Translations under genes and position numbers: made by a program
Notes under the pieces: generated by a model
What the model saw: only the letters and a program-made list of their open reading frames with translations
Databases searched by the model: none
What the model was told of the DNA's origin: nothing
NCBI GenBank assembly: GCA_949825065.1
Contig: OX463859.1
Coordinates: 13,840,452 to 13,904,451, forward strand
Direction: 5' to 3'
DNA length: 64,000 nt
Origin: Odontocerum albicorne
Taxonomy: Eukaryota > Arthropoda > Insecta > Trichoptera > Odontoceridae
In this document: piece by piece, positions 12,405-22,099 of the stretch
Layout of the letters: each line of letters begins with the position of its first letter
Position numbering within the stretch: position 1 is the first letter of the stretch

Positions 12405-12440
12405 AGAGTGCTCTCTTAAGGGCGCTTTACAGATGGTATA
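12405..12440 (+). repeat. Short conserved repeat (GGGCGCT motif)
   Basis: GAGAGTGCTCTCTTAAGGGC followed by GCTTTAC; third copy of the motif at 7315 and 11345. Confidence 0.5.
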
Positions 12441-12464
12441 TTTCTTATTATCAACCGTTGAAAA

Positions 12465-12548
12465 AAATGTTGGTGCCAACGGGAAGTGAACCCAAACCCG
12501 GGCTGGAATACATGCAGTTTGCCAACTAGGCTACGGAAGTCGTCCTTC
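12465..12548 (-). repeat. SINE tRNA-like head, minus orientation
   Basis: GGTGCCAACGGGAAGTGAAC and TTTGCCAACTAGGCTACGGA are the reverse complement of the B-box and A-box regions of SINE-A/C. No body is attached. Confidence 0.5.
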
Positions 12549-12629
12549 CTAACCAACTAAACTAGAAATATTACAGTTTAAGACAATATTTCGGTTAAAT
12601 TATAATAATAATAAAAAAGTGATTTATAT

Positions 12630-12672
12630 AGCACAGTTTAGAGAGCAAACTATTTTTAACGGCGTTCTACTT
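12630..12672 (+). repeat. Short conserved repeat (GGCGTTCTAC motif)
   Basis: TATATAGCACAGTTTAGAGA, then TTTTTAACGGCGTTCTAC; fourth, most diverged copy of the motif. Confidence 0.45.
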
Positions 12673-12679
12673 TGATATA

Positions 12680-13750
12680 TCTATTTTTGATAGACTAAAA
12701 ATATTGCAAAATAAATATATATAAATTTAGTATAAAGATATGAGAAAAGTGGTTTTGGAGGCGGATTAGGAAGGAAATCTAGGTTTTAGCCAACCTTTAT
12801 ACTATCATATTATTATTTATTAATTTACATGCCAATAAATTAGTTTGGCATAAGATAGAGCTAGGAAGTCTCTCCAAAATTACCTTCAACCTGCGTATGC
12901 ATAACGTACTTCTAATATTAAAACCGTTAATAAATCAAGCGTGATTCACTTTCGAAAAAAGTGTATTTAAATTAGATCTTTCAGCAATGTTTAAAACCAA
13001 TGCATATGGACTATTTTTTTACTTTGTAAACTTTCTTGTTAGCACCATAATTTAAGAACTTCAAATGTCAATCAAAGTGACATTACCTTGTCACTTGTCA
13101 CCAGCAATAATTGTACAATAATTAACTCACTAAAATACACTTATTACACTTAAGTGTCCTTCATTTCGAGTTGTTGTGAAATATATTTCTGAACTTATTA
13201 CAACATTAATTAAAGTGACTATTTAATTAGGTTTTTTATGACACTTTATTATTAGTATTTTTTTCAACTACAGCATGAATCATGTTACAAATATGGTAAC
13301 AAAATCAAACCCGGTTTATAGATCTTAATAATTGACAAAGCTACCTATATACTCGATCCAGCAGCACTTTTTCCTGTAGTGATATATACACGTGAGACTT
13401 GAACCAGAGGAAAATTAATGGTTTTTAACGAAAAATACTCCAGAATATCCATGGCAGTATTCAACAGACAGATAAATTGATTTATTTAGACACTTTATTC
13501 TAAAACATACAAATAGTGAGTTATGGCCTTACGGTAATCTCTTTTTACCATCCAGACAAGAGTCATTCTGATTATATTGCCAATAGCTCGATAAAATGTT
13601 AAAGTTAGTTTCAAAAAGAAAATGAATACTTAAGTATTAATAAAATAAATAAGAACCAGTAGAACAAAAAAATTGCATCAATATCATCAATGATTCGGAA
13701 AGGAGAATAAAGATGGAAAGAAATGAGAAAATAAGAGTTACTGAGGATCA
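12680..13750. other. AT-rich stretch, nothing recognised
   Basis: No supported coding frame or repeat match. Confidence 0.45.
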
Positions 13751-13764
13751 CATTTCATCATTGA

Positions 13765-14024
13765 AAAGTGTTTTTAAGTCACTGTTTGGGGCAAGTTAAT
13801 GGGGGTGCAAGTCTTATGGTAGCAGGTAATAGATTCCAGAGTCTGGCGGTACGGACAATAAATAAAGACCTGAAAAAATACAAATGAAGCGATACGGAAC
13901 AATGTAGACAGCATTTATCGTAGTCCATATTTCGTAGTTTTAATGAAAGAAGACAGTTTGGAAAAAACTGAGGCAGTTGGAATGAAAAGCGCCAGAACAA
14001 CGAATATAGTATATGATCAAACAC
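13765..14024 (-). pseudogene. CR1/L2-like LINE, C-terminal end of ORF2
   Basis: The minus-strand frame ends FRSLFIVRTARLWNLLPATI followed by RLAPPLTCPKQ and a stop, then LKNTF. The pattern R-x-x-RLWN-LP-x-x-I-R-x-AP-xL-x-x-K is the standard extreme C-terminus of CR1/L2/Jockey-type ORF2 proteins. Related ends occur at 28290-28630 (minus), 55120-55440 (plus) and, in a second subtype, at 28012-28200 and 54655-54840. The upstream reverse transcriptase is missing. Confidence 0.68.
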
Positions 14025-14454
14025 CGGAAACCAGGAAAACTACTGGTCGATCAAGACTTTGATGGCGTTATGAGAGACCTAGAAAAGTTGAACGTCATTC
14101 ACTTGAGTGAACTTGTGAGGAAGTGGATTGGAGATGAATGCTTGAGTAAGAATGAGACTCAAGTTCTCAAAGAAGTATGATGACAAAAATAATATTAACG
14201 TTTTTCAAAATGTGTATATGTACTTCCTTTAATTATAAAATATATTTTTAACTATACAAACAAAATGAAGCTACAAAGACAAAAATAATAAAAGATTTAC
14301 AGAAGAAATACTATTATTGTACAAAAGCGTATAAAGTGTGATGGAATGCAAGTAGCCTGAACGAGTGGACATATACTCGCTAAATAATTAGTTGTAAGAA
14401 TTGTTATCTAGTTATAAGTAGTATGTAGGTGTTAACTATTTCTAAGATATTATA

Positions 14455-14960
14455 TAGGGTGGCCACTGAAAGACTGAAAGGTTTGAAAAACTCATAACTT
14501 GTTCATTTTCAATCTTTATTTTTTACACGTTATAAATCTTTTCGATTTCAACACCAAGCCAGAGATAACAACATTTTTTTGAACAACTTGATAATGAGTG
14601 ATAAGGCCCATTTTCATTAAACGGGTACATCAACAAACAAAAATGCAGATTTTGGGTACTGAGAATCCCAGAGAATTACATCAGCATCAATTGCATCCCC
14701 AAAAATGCACTGTTTGGTGCGGTGTTATGGCTGAAAGAGTTATCGTCCCCTATTTCTTTGAAAATGAAGAAGGTCAGCCAGAAAGAATCAACGGGGCCCT
14801 GTATAGGACAATACTTGAAAAAATGTTACGTCCAGTGGTTGAAAATAATCAGGAGGTATGGTTTCAATAGAATGAAGCTACTGCGCACACTGCCAGGGCG
14901 ACGATGGCACTGTGCGCATTACAGATATGTACATCTTTCAGCCTTTCATGGGCCACCCTA
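14455..14960 (+). mobile_element. Tc1/mariner-superfamily element, internally deleted
   Basis: 506 bp bounded by TAGGGTGGCC at the left and GGCCACCCTA at the right, with TA on both sides (14453-14454 and 14961-14962). The inverted repeats extend about 26 bp imperfectly (left GAAAGACTGAAAG, right CTTTCAGCCTTTC). The empty site is visible in the homologous LINE 3' UTR near 39100. The interior holds a piece of transposase. Confidence 0.85.
14600..14950 (+). pseudogene. DDE transposase fragment (IS630/Tc1-mariner)
   Basis: The frame reads ILGTENPRELHQHQLHPQKC, TVWCGVMAERVIVPYFFENE, a YRTILEKMLRPVVENN segment and EVWFQ, then TAG, then NEATAHTARATMA. The normal family reading at the stop is WFQQDGA-TAHTA, so the second catalytic aspartate region is damaged (Q to stop and D-G to N-E). 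HTARATM confirms the family (DDE_3-type transposases of insects). The N-terminal helix-turn-helix part and the last acidic residue are missing. Confidence 0.78.
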
Positions 14961-15294
14961 TATTAAGATTATTCAAAATAAAATGACACGTAGGTAATTA
15001 AATTAAGTTAGTTCATAGTTACACTATATAAATAAGATTAGTTCTTAAGGTGTAAATTTGTATATAAGTATAACCTTTGGCAAATGTTTCTACTCTACAT
15101 ATTAATTTATTAAATAATAAAAAAAAAGAAGCACGTATAGGTAAATACCTGGCACGATCTACTTCTTCAAATTATCTTAAAGGGAAAAGCCTTTACAATA
15201 AAATGTATACATGGCGAGGTGTATGGACGTAACAGAAGAGAAATGTGTGTAATAGAAAATAATGAAGTGGCAATCTGTTCTATCTGCCGACTCG

Positions 15295-15800
15295 AAAAGG
15301 GGTAAAAGTCTAGTAAAATAGCTCAACAATGTTCACATGCGGTTGACATATGCGAGTGTTATTGAATTGTGCTGTTACGTTGTGCAGAGTAGTATTCCAA
15401 ACATGTAGGTACAATAAGACGACCTCCGTGGTCTAGTTGATAAGACGCCTGTCTCCCAGCCCAGAGGTTGCGGGTTTAAATCCCGCTGAAACCTAGATTT
15501 TTTTAAAGATGATTCTAGTCTGGTTTTCATTAAAGGCTAATTTAAGATCTATATGGTTGGTTGGAAGATATTACCATATGGCAATAATCTTGCTAGGTTG
15601 TACTGTATACAATGAAAGCGTAATACAATACAATAAGGAACCGCGAGTTCCGTGCCTACTTCAGTGGTTCTAAACACGAAGGCTAAATTAATGAGGCCGA
15701 AGAAAATGTTATCTTTATGCTCTTCAGTATTTCTGAATCACTAATTCTGATATTTTGAAGTATACCGTACACATAAATTAACTTCAATAGGATGAAAAGG
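15295..15800 (+). repeat. SINE-C copy, split by SINE-A
   Basis: 15295-15417 (GTCTAGTAAAATAGCTCAAC, ATGCGAGTGTTATTGAATTG) and 15638-15800 (AACCGCGAGTTCCGTGCCTA, TTCAGTGGTTCTAAACACGA) match the body and tail of the SINE-C copies at 59965-60650. The SINE-A at 15418-15637 lies between the two halves. Confidence 0.68.
15418..15637 (+). repeat. SINE-A, full-length copy
   Basis: The tRNA-like head has an A box (GTGGTCTAGTTGATAAGACG) and a B box (GTTGCGGGTTTAAATCCCGC). The body has TTCTAGTCTGGTTTTCATTA, and the tail has GGTTGGTTGGAAGATATTAC followed by the palindromic CCATATGG and an AATAC-rich end. TACAATAAG flanks both sides (15410-15418 and 15629-15637), a likely target duplication that partly overlaps the tail. 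Confidence 0.85.
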
Positions 15801-16195
15801 GATATTAATTAACTCAAAGATATTTAAATATCCTTTTTATTTTGCTTCTGTGATACGTAATTTAGTTATTTCGGCTATTTTTTTAAATTTATTTTCAGTA
15901 GACGTTTTTAATTGATTTTTAATATCTAATTCCTAAATTCTCTACAATAATATTCCTAAAATTGCTAATCGATCGGCAATTTTATAGGTATAAAATTAGT
16001 CGAGACTTGTTTTTTTAATAAATATTGCAGCCGTAAAGGCAAATTACACTGGCGACGCATGGAAAAATTTGCATAAGAACTGCAGTTAAGACGCCAGATT
16101 ATACATATTTATATTTAAACGTACCTATGTGAGCAAAAGGGATTCAACCCACAAAAAATCATTCAATTTAAATGTTTATTGTGTTTATGGACCGC

Positions 16196-16400
16196 AGCTG
16201 GCTGTTCATAATGGAGTCTTGGTCCCAACATTAGGATATGCAAGCGAAACTTTGGCAAAAAGGAATGAAAATAAGCTAAATGCGATGTAAATTGGAGCGT
16301 TGCGTAGAATGTGCGGCGTAGATATGCGTAGACAGAATAAGAAATGAGAACATTAGGATGAATGCGGATTAAATATATTTTGAATTCTCAGTATTTAATC
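16196..16400 (+). pseudogene. RTE-like LINE reverse transcriptase C-terminal fragment
   Basis: The frame beginning near 16206 reads HNGVLVPTLGYASETLAKRN, ENKLNAM, a stop, then GALRRMCGVDMRRQNK. This is the VPTLMYGSETW and LR-x-MCGV region found in RTE-like/CFDP2-like LINE proteins, with one stop and point changes. Confidence 0.72.
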
Positions 16401-18190
16401 ATTAAATACAAAGGTACTTTTCATATTTTGGGTAGTACTGAAAGGGATTTCGTATTTTTAAGTCAAATCAATATATTATTTTTATATAAAGAGCTAACCT
16501 TATTCTGGACGGTGGTTTTCGTAATAAAATTGCGTTTAACGATTTACTTTCATAAAAATATACATTCATCACTTTGAAATGAAGTAAGCTACAAAAGTTT
16601 TGTCCTGATGATATCTATCCGAGAAATACGAAACTACTTTCCGTACAATACGACAGAATGTGTGTAAGAGCTTTTTTTTGCGCATATATGTTATGTATAT
16701 ACATACGTCCATAAGCATACCTACATATTTCCTTGGCTCGTGTCATAAGCAAAATACTAAAATTACATGCAAATTATCATATTTCCACGTATCGTTTAAG
16801 CCTCAGGACAATTTCAACGCGACAGACGTCTTACGGGAAACAATTTGCTGAATTTGTAACAAAAGCATTAACTATCATTTTCGTTTCTTTTGTCAAACAA
16901 AAGATTTACTACTTAGGAGCTATGTTTGAAGTTTTTTTTAAGCATTGATAAACAGTGATTTCTAAATATTTTTACATGACATTAAATCATACGTTTTTTA
17001 GATACGTACTAACACATTCCTTATAATTATTTTCATAACAATTTTGAAAAGTTCTTTTTTTATGTTTTTATTTTGAAAATAAAAAAATTAAGTGAAAATT
17101 TATTGTAAAATTATAAGTAATCTCTCCTTTTCTTAAACTGGATTTCACTTAATATATTATTAAATATGTTTTGAAGCTAACAGATTTTTTTTACACAAAC
17201 CATACTTTTTTTTTGCGATATGTACTAAAATATTCCTTTCAATTATTTTTATAAGAGTTTTGAAACGTTTTACATTTTTTTTAAATTTTTGGATTAAATA
17301 AAAAAATATTACTTAAAATTTGTTGAAACACTATATAGTGATCTATCCTTTTCTTTGACATGATTTAACTAGATATTGACCTCTGTAAGATACAGGCAAA
17401 AACCTAGTTTATTGGAGACAAGACAAATGATTAGCAACAAATCCAGATCAGTATAAATTACCTGTTGTTTTTTTCATAAATTATGATTTTTTTTATTTTT
17501 TGTCATGTATATATAATATAAACAAATAAATAAAAATAATATTTTTTTTCATGTATTTTGAAAATAATGGCATTTTTTAACACAATCTGTATCGGTATAC
17601 ATTTTTATAAAATATATTTTCTTATTTCTACTCCATTAACGTGTATCGTATTAAATAAATCCTGCAAAATAAATATTACATAAGTATTCATTGTTGTGTT
17701 TTAGACTAGAAAAAGTGTTAAATTATTATTCTCAAGAGATCTATCTCCAAATGTTTTAGAAACATAATTAGTGCGTCATAGTATTGTAGTAAATATGCTT
17801 GTTAAATATCCCGATATTCTGAGTTCACTTTGAAACATGCTTTACTTCATGGAGTATTTTTATTTAAACTATTATTAAGACGGTAAGTAATAACATTCGA
17901 AGATAATTTTGTAGAGCGCTCTTGAATTAACAAGTGTAACTTAACAGCGTAATATAAGTCTAAGGTTAATTAATCATTAGGTTTTTGTTTACTAAAAAGT
18001 TTTTTGTTAGTGTATAAAAAAAATAGTGGTGTTTCTGAACATTATACAAATACATAATGGTTTTTAAATTAAACCCAGTCAACCATATATATTTTTTTAA
18101 TAATGTATAATAAGTAAGTGACTTTATTATTTTACTCATTAGATGAGGTCTTGCACCTGGATATAGGAGGTAGAAACGCGTGTCACAGTA
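16401..18190. other. Very AT-rich stretch, nothing recognised
   Basis: Long T and A runs. Two segments of similar layout (about 16975-17150 and 17175-17360, each with TTTTTA-GATA-GTACTAA, ATTCCTT-AATTATTTT and CTTTTCTT) suggest an old tandem duplication of about 210 bp; no genes. Confidence 0.45.
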
Positions 18191-18199
18191 AAAGAAAAA

Positions 18200-18350
18200 A
18201 TAATATTACATTTTATTAAATAATTTCAATAAAAATTAAATCTCGTCAAACCATTCTAGTTTCCATTTAAAAAATTAATAATTATGCTACCTTTGCGCAA
18301 TTAAACTGCGGCCCTTTAAATTAAATTCAGGGGCAGGTAAAAAATAATAA
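18200..18350 (-). pseudogene. rrnL: Nuclear copy of mitochondrial 16S rRNA (NUMT)
   Basis: The plus strand contains AATTATGCTACCTTTGCGCA, CTGCGGCCCTTTAAATTAAA, then ATTCAGGGGCAGGT, preceded by TCGTCAAACCATTC. These are, in order, the invariant landmarks of the complement of insect mitochondrial 16S domain V (normally TCGTCCAACCATTC, ATGCTACCTTTGCAC, CTGCGGCC, TTCAGTGGGCAGGT). Changes at normally invariant sites (the TGCAC to TGCGC change, the one-base loss in AGTGGGCAGG, a shortened AATACTGCGG) show it is a non-functional nuclear insertion. The rRNA sense is the minus strand. Outer limits are approximate because flanking AT-rich mitochondrial and nuclear DNA look alike. Confidence 0.82.
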
Positions 18351-19050
18351 CTTAATCTATCAATAAATATCCTAACATATCATTTTTTATTTATTTGGAA
18401 TGTGTTATTTCTCTTTCGTATATAAATGTTTTTCTGTTTTGAAATTTTATTTCTTGTCAAGACTGTGATAGTTAAAAACTAGACAGTTAAAAACTACGAG
18501 TATTATGATAAATAAATTAATAACGTGCCCCTGCACAAAGTTTGGGTTCTAACATTCGATAAATATTTAAATAAATCAATTGATAAAAAACTAATGCCGA
18601 ATCAAAGAGTTAACATAGTCAGACAGTTAAATACATTGTTGCACCTAAACGAAACAAGGAAAAAGTTGAGGAAGCTGCGTGACTGAAGGTTTTGTCTGAA
18701 GATATACCAATTATTTATCTCAATAGTGTGGAGGGTCCACACAGGCAGAGAGGCCGGCATTGTTTGTGTAGATTAGGTTTGATTTATGATAGATTAGTGA
18801 CTAAACCTATTTTTGGGAATGTTTAAAAAGGTTTACTGAAGACGTTTCGAATTTGTGTGTGGCTTTGTAATTATTTTGACATGGTTATGCCATAAAGGAT
18901 TAATGAAAACTTTAATTATTTGACTCGTTTAGTTCAAAAGATCGATGACAGTGATTTTAATATTTTCGAGAAAAACGTTTTGAAATTCATTATGTATTTT
19001 TAAATTGATTTGAATATATCACTTGAATTGAATATAATACTCATTATATA
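18351..19050. other. AT-rich stretch, nothing recognised
   Basis: It may contain further decayed mitochondrial sequence next to the 16S copy, but no landmark is clear. A GC-richer patch at 18725-18765 is unassigned. Confidence 0.4.
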
Positions 19051-19054
19051 TAGC

Positions 19055-19150
19055 GCAACTCTACACATTTGTTGCTATAAAACAATCTCTCCTAACCGAC
19101 CAGAAATATTTGAAACAAATATTTAGTGAAAATCAGCCTTGAACACGATT
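19055..19150 (-). repeat. SINE-A tail fragment
   Basis: AACAATCTCTCCTAACCGAC followed by CAGAAATATTTG and TAGTGAAAATCAGCCTTGAA is the minus-strand SINE-A tail and body. The head and the far tail are missing. Confidence 0.6.
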
Positions 19151-19454
19151 TAAATCATATATACATCAACGTGAATGTAATTCAACTTACAAATTAGGAT
19201 AAGGTACTAGAGAACGTTATAAATTTATTTAAAAGTCATTGAATTTTATTTTAATGCATTATTTATTTGTGATTTTTTAAACATTAAATTTCGACCTAAA
19301 ATATCTTTAAATAATAAACTATTTATAACAGTTTTGTTCATACTGATGACGTGATTCGTTCGTTGTATGAGCATCTATCAAAATAAATTCGGTAGACGTT
19401 ATACAACGAACGTTGTTCGAAAACTCAATTAAGGCTGCTAAGACACCGTCATAA

Positions 19455-20130
19455 AAAAGGTTTCTATCATACAATACACCAAATACATAACTTTACTTTA
19501 TCTTCAGACTTTTTTTTAAGTGAACGATGAACTAATGAAATTGAAGCTGTCATAAAACAATGACACTCGACTGGTTTTAACCTCTATGGTTTAGCATCTA
19601 CAGAATTACATTTAGATGCTCACAGAGTAAAGTTTGATAAAAAATCAATTTTAGCGCCTACGAGTAAGACAATCACAAATTATCATATCATACAATATAC
19701 CAAAACAATTAGATACCTATATGTCTTTAATTTCATACTTGTTTTGAGTCATCGATCAACCAATGAAATTAAAACTGTCATAAAATACTGACATTTAACT
19801 TTCTTAGATCCTCAACTGTTTACTTAATCAAAACTTACATCACTTTACCAAAAAAAATAACAAAGCTGTTCAACTTAAAAAATAATTAGAATCTATTTTT
19901 TAACTCAAATATTTGTAACATACCTACATTTTAAATAAATTTAGGTGCATTCAATTTAATTCCCTAAGACACTATCACACAATATAGTTGTACCATAAAA
20001 TACACCAAATGCATAACTGAACTTTAATTTCATACTTTTTTTAAGTAAGCAATCGACCAATGAGTTTGTAGCCGGCACTTGACTGTTTCTAGCCTCAACC
20101 GTTTAGCATAAAATGTCAAAAAAGCACCTT
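19455..20130 (+). repeat. Three diverged copies of a 250-300 bp unit
   Basis: Each copy has, in order, CATACAATA or CATAAAATA with CACCAAA, TTTAATTTCATACTT or similar, AACGATGAACTAATGAAATT or its equivalents CGATCAACCAATGAAATT and CGACCAATGAGTTT, a CTGTCATAAAA segment (absent in copy 3) and a CCTCAACCGTTTA-type end. Copies lie at about 19465-19640, 19680-19850 and 19985-20120. Confidence 0.6.
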
Positions 20131-20638
20131 ATTTTGAATAATGAGAATTAATTGAAAATTAATATATTATATTAAGTTGAATGTTTGTGAAGTACGTCGC
20201 AAAAAAGTTAAAGATCAAAATCCAAATCAAATGAAAAATTAGGTATAAATTTAAACACAGTGCGATAAAACTTATTTTTATAGGTATATCGGAAGGCAAT
20301 AAAAATATATTTATGCATTTCTTTAGGAGTTATAAACGAAAAGTATGTGTTAATTTATTTATGAGCTCGTTCGTTTTTGATAAGTATTATACTTATTGGA
20401 AAATAAAGTCGAATTCTAACTTGTGTTTGTTGGCCAATAAAACTTATTTAGGTATTTAATACCTACGTATTCTGGTAAGCCATAAAATTGGATTAACACA
20501 AGCCTATTTGCTTAGTGTCTTTTAGTATATTAAATTATAGGTAATACATTTATAATATTCACTCTGACAGGTTATTGTCAATTATATTTTTAGTACAAAT
20601 GTTCATTAATTTCTTAGATATACATAATTTTATCATTT

Positions 20639-20805
20639 GCGTTATATCTACAATTAAATTTAATTTGCGTTATATCTACAATTAAATTTAAATTTGCGTT
20701 ATATCTACAATTAAATTAAATCATAAGCGTTATATCTACAATTAAATTAAATCATTTGCGTTATATCTACAATTAAATTAAATCATTTGCGTTATATCTA
20801 CAACT
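20639..20805 (+). repeat. Tandem array, 6 units of 28-31 bp
   Basis: GCGTTATATCTACAATTAAA recurs at 20639, 20667, 20697, 20727, 20758 and 20789, with spacers of AATTT- or AATCATTT-type. Recent slippage or unequal exchange is likely. Confidence 0.92.
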
Positions 20806-21227
20806 GTATAACAACCATTAGCACTTCTTTAATACTTTATTGTATTGTACATAGATATAGATACTTTTCATTACGGGGTAGGCAGAGGCAGCAAACAACC
20901 ATATTTTTATATACAAACACACAAACTCTCCTCCATATTCTAATAACTCGTCGCACATGCTCATCATATATATATACTTATGTAAAAATATCTAGATAGT
21001 AAAATTTATATGTAAATAGTTCGCTGCTGTTTCCTCAAATATCTCAAAGGGGGAAAATTGTAGGTAAAATTTTATGTGGAATTACTAAAAACATTTTTTT
21101 AAATTTAATATGTTAGATATAAAAATGTTATTTGAAATTTTAGTTAGTTGGTTACAAAATCTAAATTCAGAAGATAGAATTCTATAGTTCTATTTCACCA
21201 ATTTAGCAGATAAGTACATATTATTGA

Positions 21228-21345
21228 CAACCTCTGTGACATAGTTGGTAAACGCCTGTCTCCCAGCCAGGAGGTTGCGGATTCAAATTCCATTGCGGTC
21301 AACAAATATTTGAGGGTACACTGCATCTTCTAAAAGTAGGTTTCT
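21228..21345 (+). repeat. SINE-A head and body fragment
   Basis: GACAACCTCTGTGACATAGT and AACGCCTGTCTCCCAGCCAG followed by a B box in TTGCGGATTCAAATTCCATT. The tail is missing. Confidence 0.65.
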
Positions 21346-21777
21346 AATGAAAATTGTAATTATCAAAATCTGAGGATACATTTAATCTTGCATTGAATAG
21401 GTTTGCACGAAGAATTATGAATTTAAATGTTTGCGTCGTCTACATTATTTTTATATGAGTAGGTTAGATATATTTTTGTATTTGACGATTACAAAGCACA
21501 TGCTACATTGTGGTGGCATAGATTTAACGGCATAAAATAAGGTTATGTAAGAGAATAAAATGACAATTTAATATATTTGTTTACCTATCATACTAATTTT
21601 TTATCTGTATTTTTCGGACTCGTTTTGTTTAACATTGTGCTTGTTACAATGAAACTTACAATAGTATAGGTATTAGGATATGCAAATAAATTTATTATAC
21701 TTATGACGTGGTTTGTTATAACTGTCAATCGCCAAAAATAAAAATAAATCATCAACGAGAAAAAAAACGAAAAAAAA
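21346..21777 (-). other. 5' end of the long first intron of the ems-like gene
   Basis: Non-coding AT-rich sequence immediately downstream (minus strand) of the splice donor of the ems-like exon. No second exon is seen here or further left. Confidence 0.5.
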
Positions 21778-21783
21778 TCTTAC
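21778..21783 (-). other. Splice donor site of ems-like exon 1
   Basis: Minus-strand GGAG/GTAAGA: a consensus donor directly after the codon for the last conserved glycine of the FPHRFPG block. Reading past it turns immediately into low-complexity K/F/R-rich nonsense ending in a stop at 21752, which supports splicing here in phase 1. Confidence 0.8.
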
Positions 21784-22099
21784 CTCCAGGAAATCTATGC
21801 GGGAAAATTCTCCCGTGTCTGCTCAGAAGCCAAGGATAGAGGGGGTAAGAGTCTCTTGGGGGAGCGGGGGGGAGGGGCCTATGTACCAGGGCCGCCAGCG
21901 CAGCACCTTGTAATTGCGCTAACAACCTGGGCTCCGCTAAACATTGGGCTGCAGGAACTGCACTCGGCCTAAAAGGCACTCTTCTCGCCTCATCTGAATT
22001 GTTATTATTGTTGGAGTTGCCTACGATACTTTCGATGCTGAAGCCGATCTTTGGCTTTGGAGGGGCTCCCATGACTGGTGTTGGAGCCAGGGGCATCAT
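21784..22099 (-). CDS. ems: EMX/empty-spiracles class homeobox protein, exon 1 (partial gene)
   Basis: Codes 105 complete residues plus one base before the donor. Seen: Met-Met start (22099; second Met 22096); proline-rich N-terminus; an eh1-type Groucho-binding motif FSIESIVG at residues 20-27 within KPKIGFSIESIVG; an asparagine run at 30-34; an Ala/Leu/Pro-rich linker; and RDSYPLYPWLLSRHGRIF at 82-99 containing the YPWL hexapeptide (PBX/EXD contact), then PHRFPG. In ems/EMX family proteins this block sits just upstream of the homeodomain, which acts as a DNA-binding transcription factor for head and brain segments. The homeodomain is absent and must be on a later exon. Base composition is far GC-richer than the surroundings, as expected for a constrained exon. 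E5, the ems paralogue, is the main alternative; the block resembles ems more in my recall. This is the only supported host coding exon in the window. Confidence 0.83.

Larger units (their letters stand above)
14336..15120 (+). repeat. Jockey-type LINE 3' UTR copy, interrupted by a DNA transposon
   Basis: 14336-14454 and 14961-15120 together match the 3' UTR of the minus-strand Jockey element at 38948-39215, for example CAAGTAGCCTGAACGAGTGG, AGTAGTATGTAGGTGTTAA, TATTAAGATT, TTTGTATATA. The copy ends in a short poly-A near 15117, as expected for target-primed reverse transcription, and is 5'-truncated just inside the 3' UTR. Confidence 0.82.

Noticed and set aside
15418..15500. tRNA genes (A and B boxes at many SINE heads)
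   Set aside because: All such sites are attached to shared SINE bodies and lack a convincing cloverleaf with conserved anticodon arm.
1..21783. Homeobox exon of the ems-like gene
   Set aside because: I looked on the minus strand for a KVWFQNRR-type segment and the usual GC-richer exon composition and found none; it should lie outside the window.
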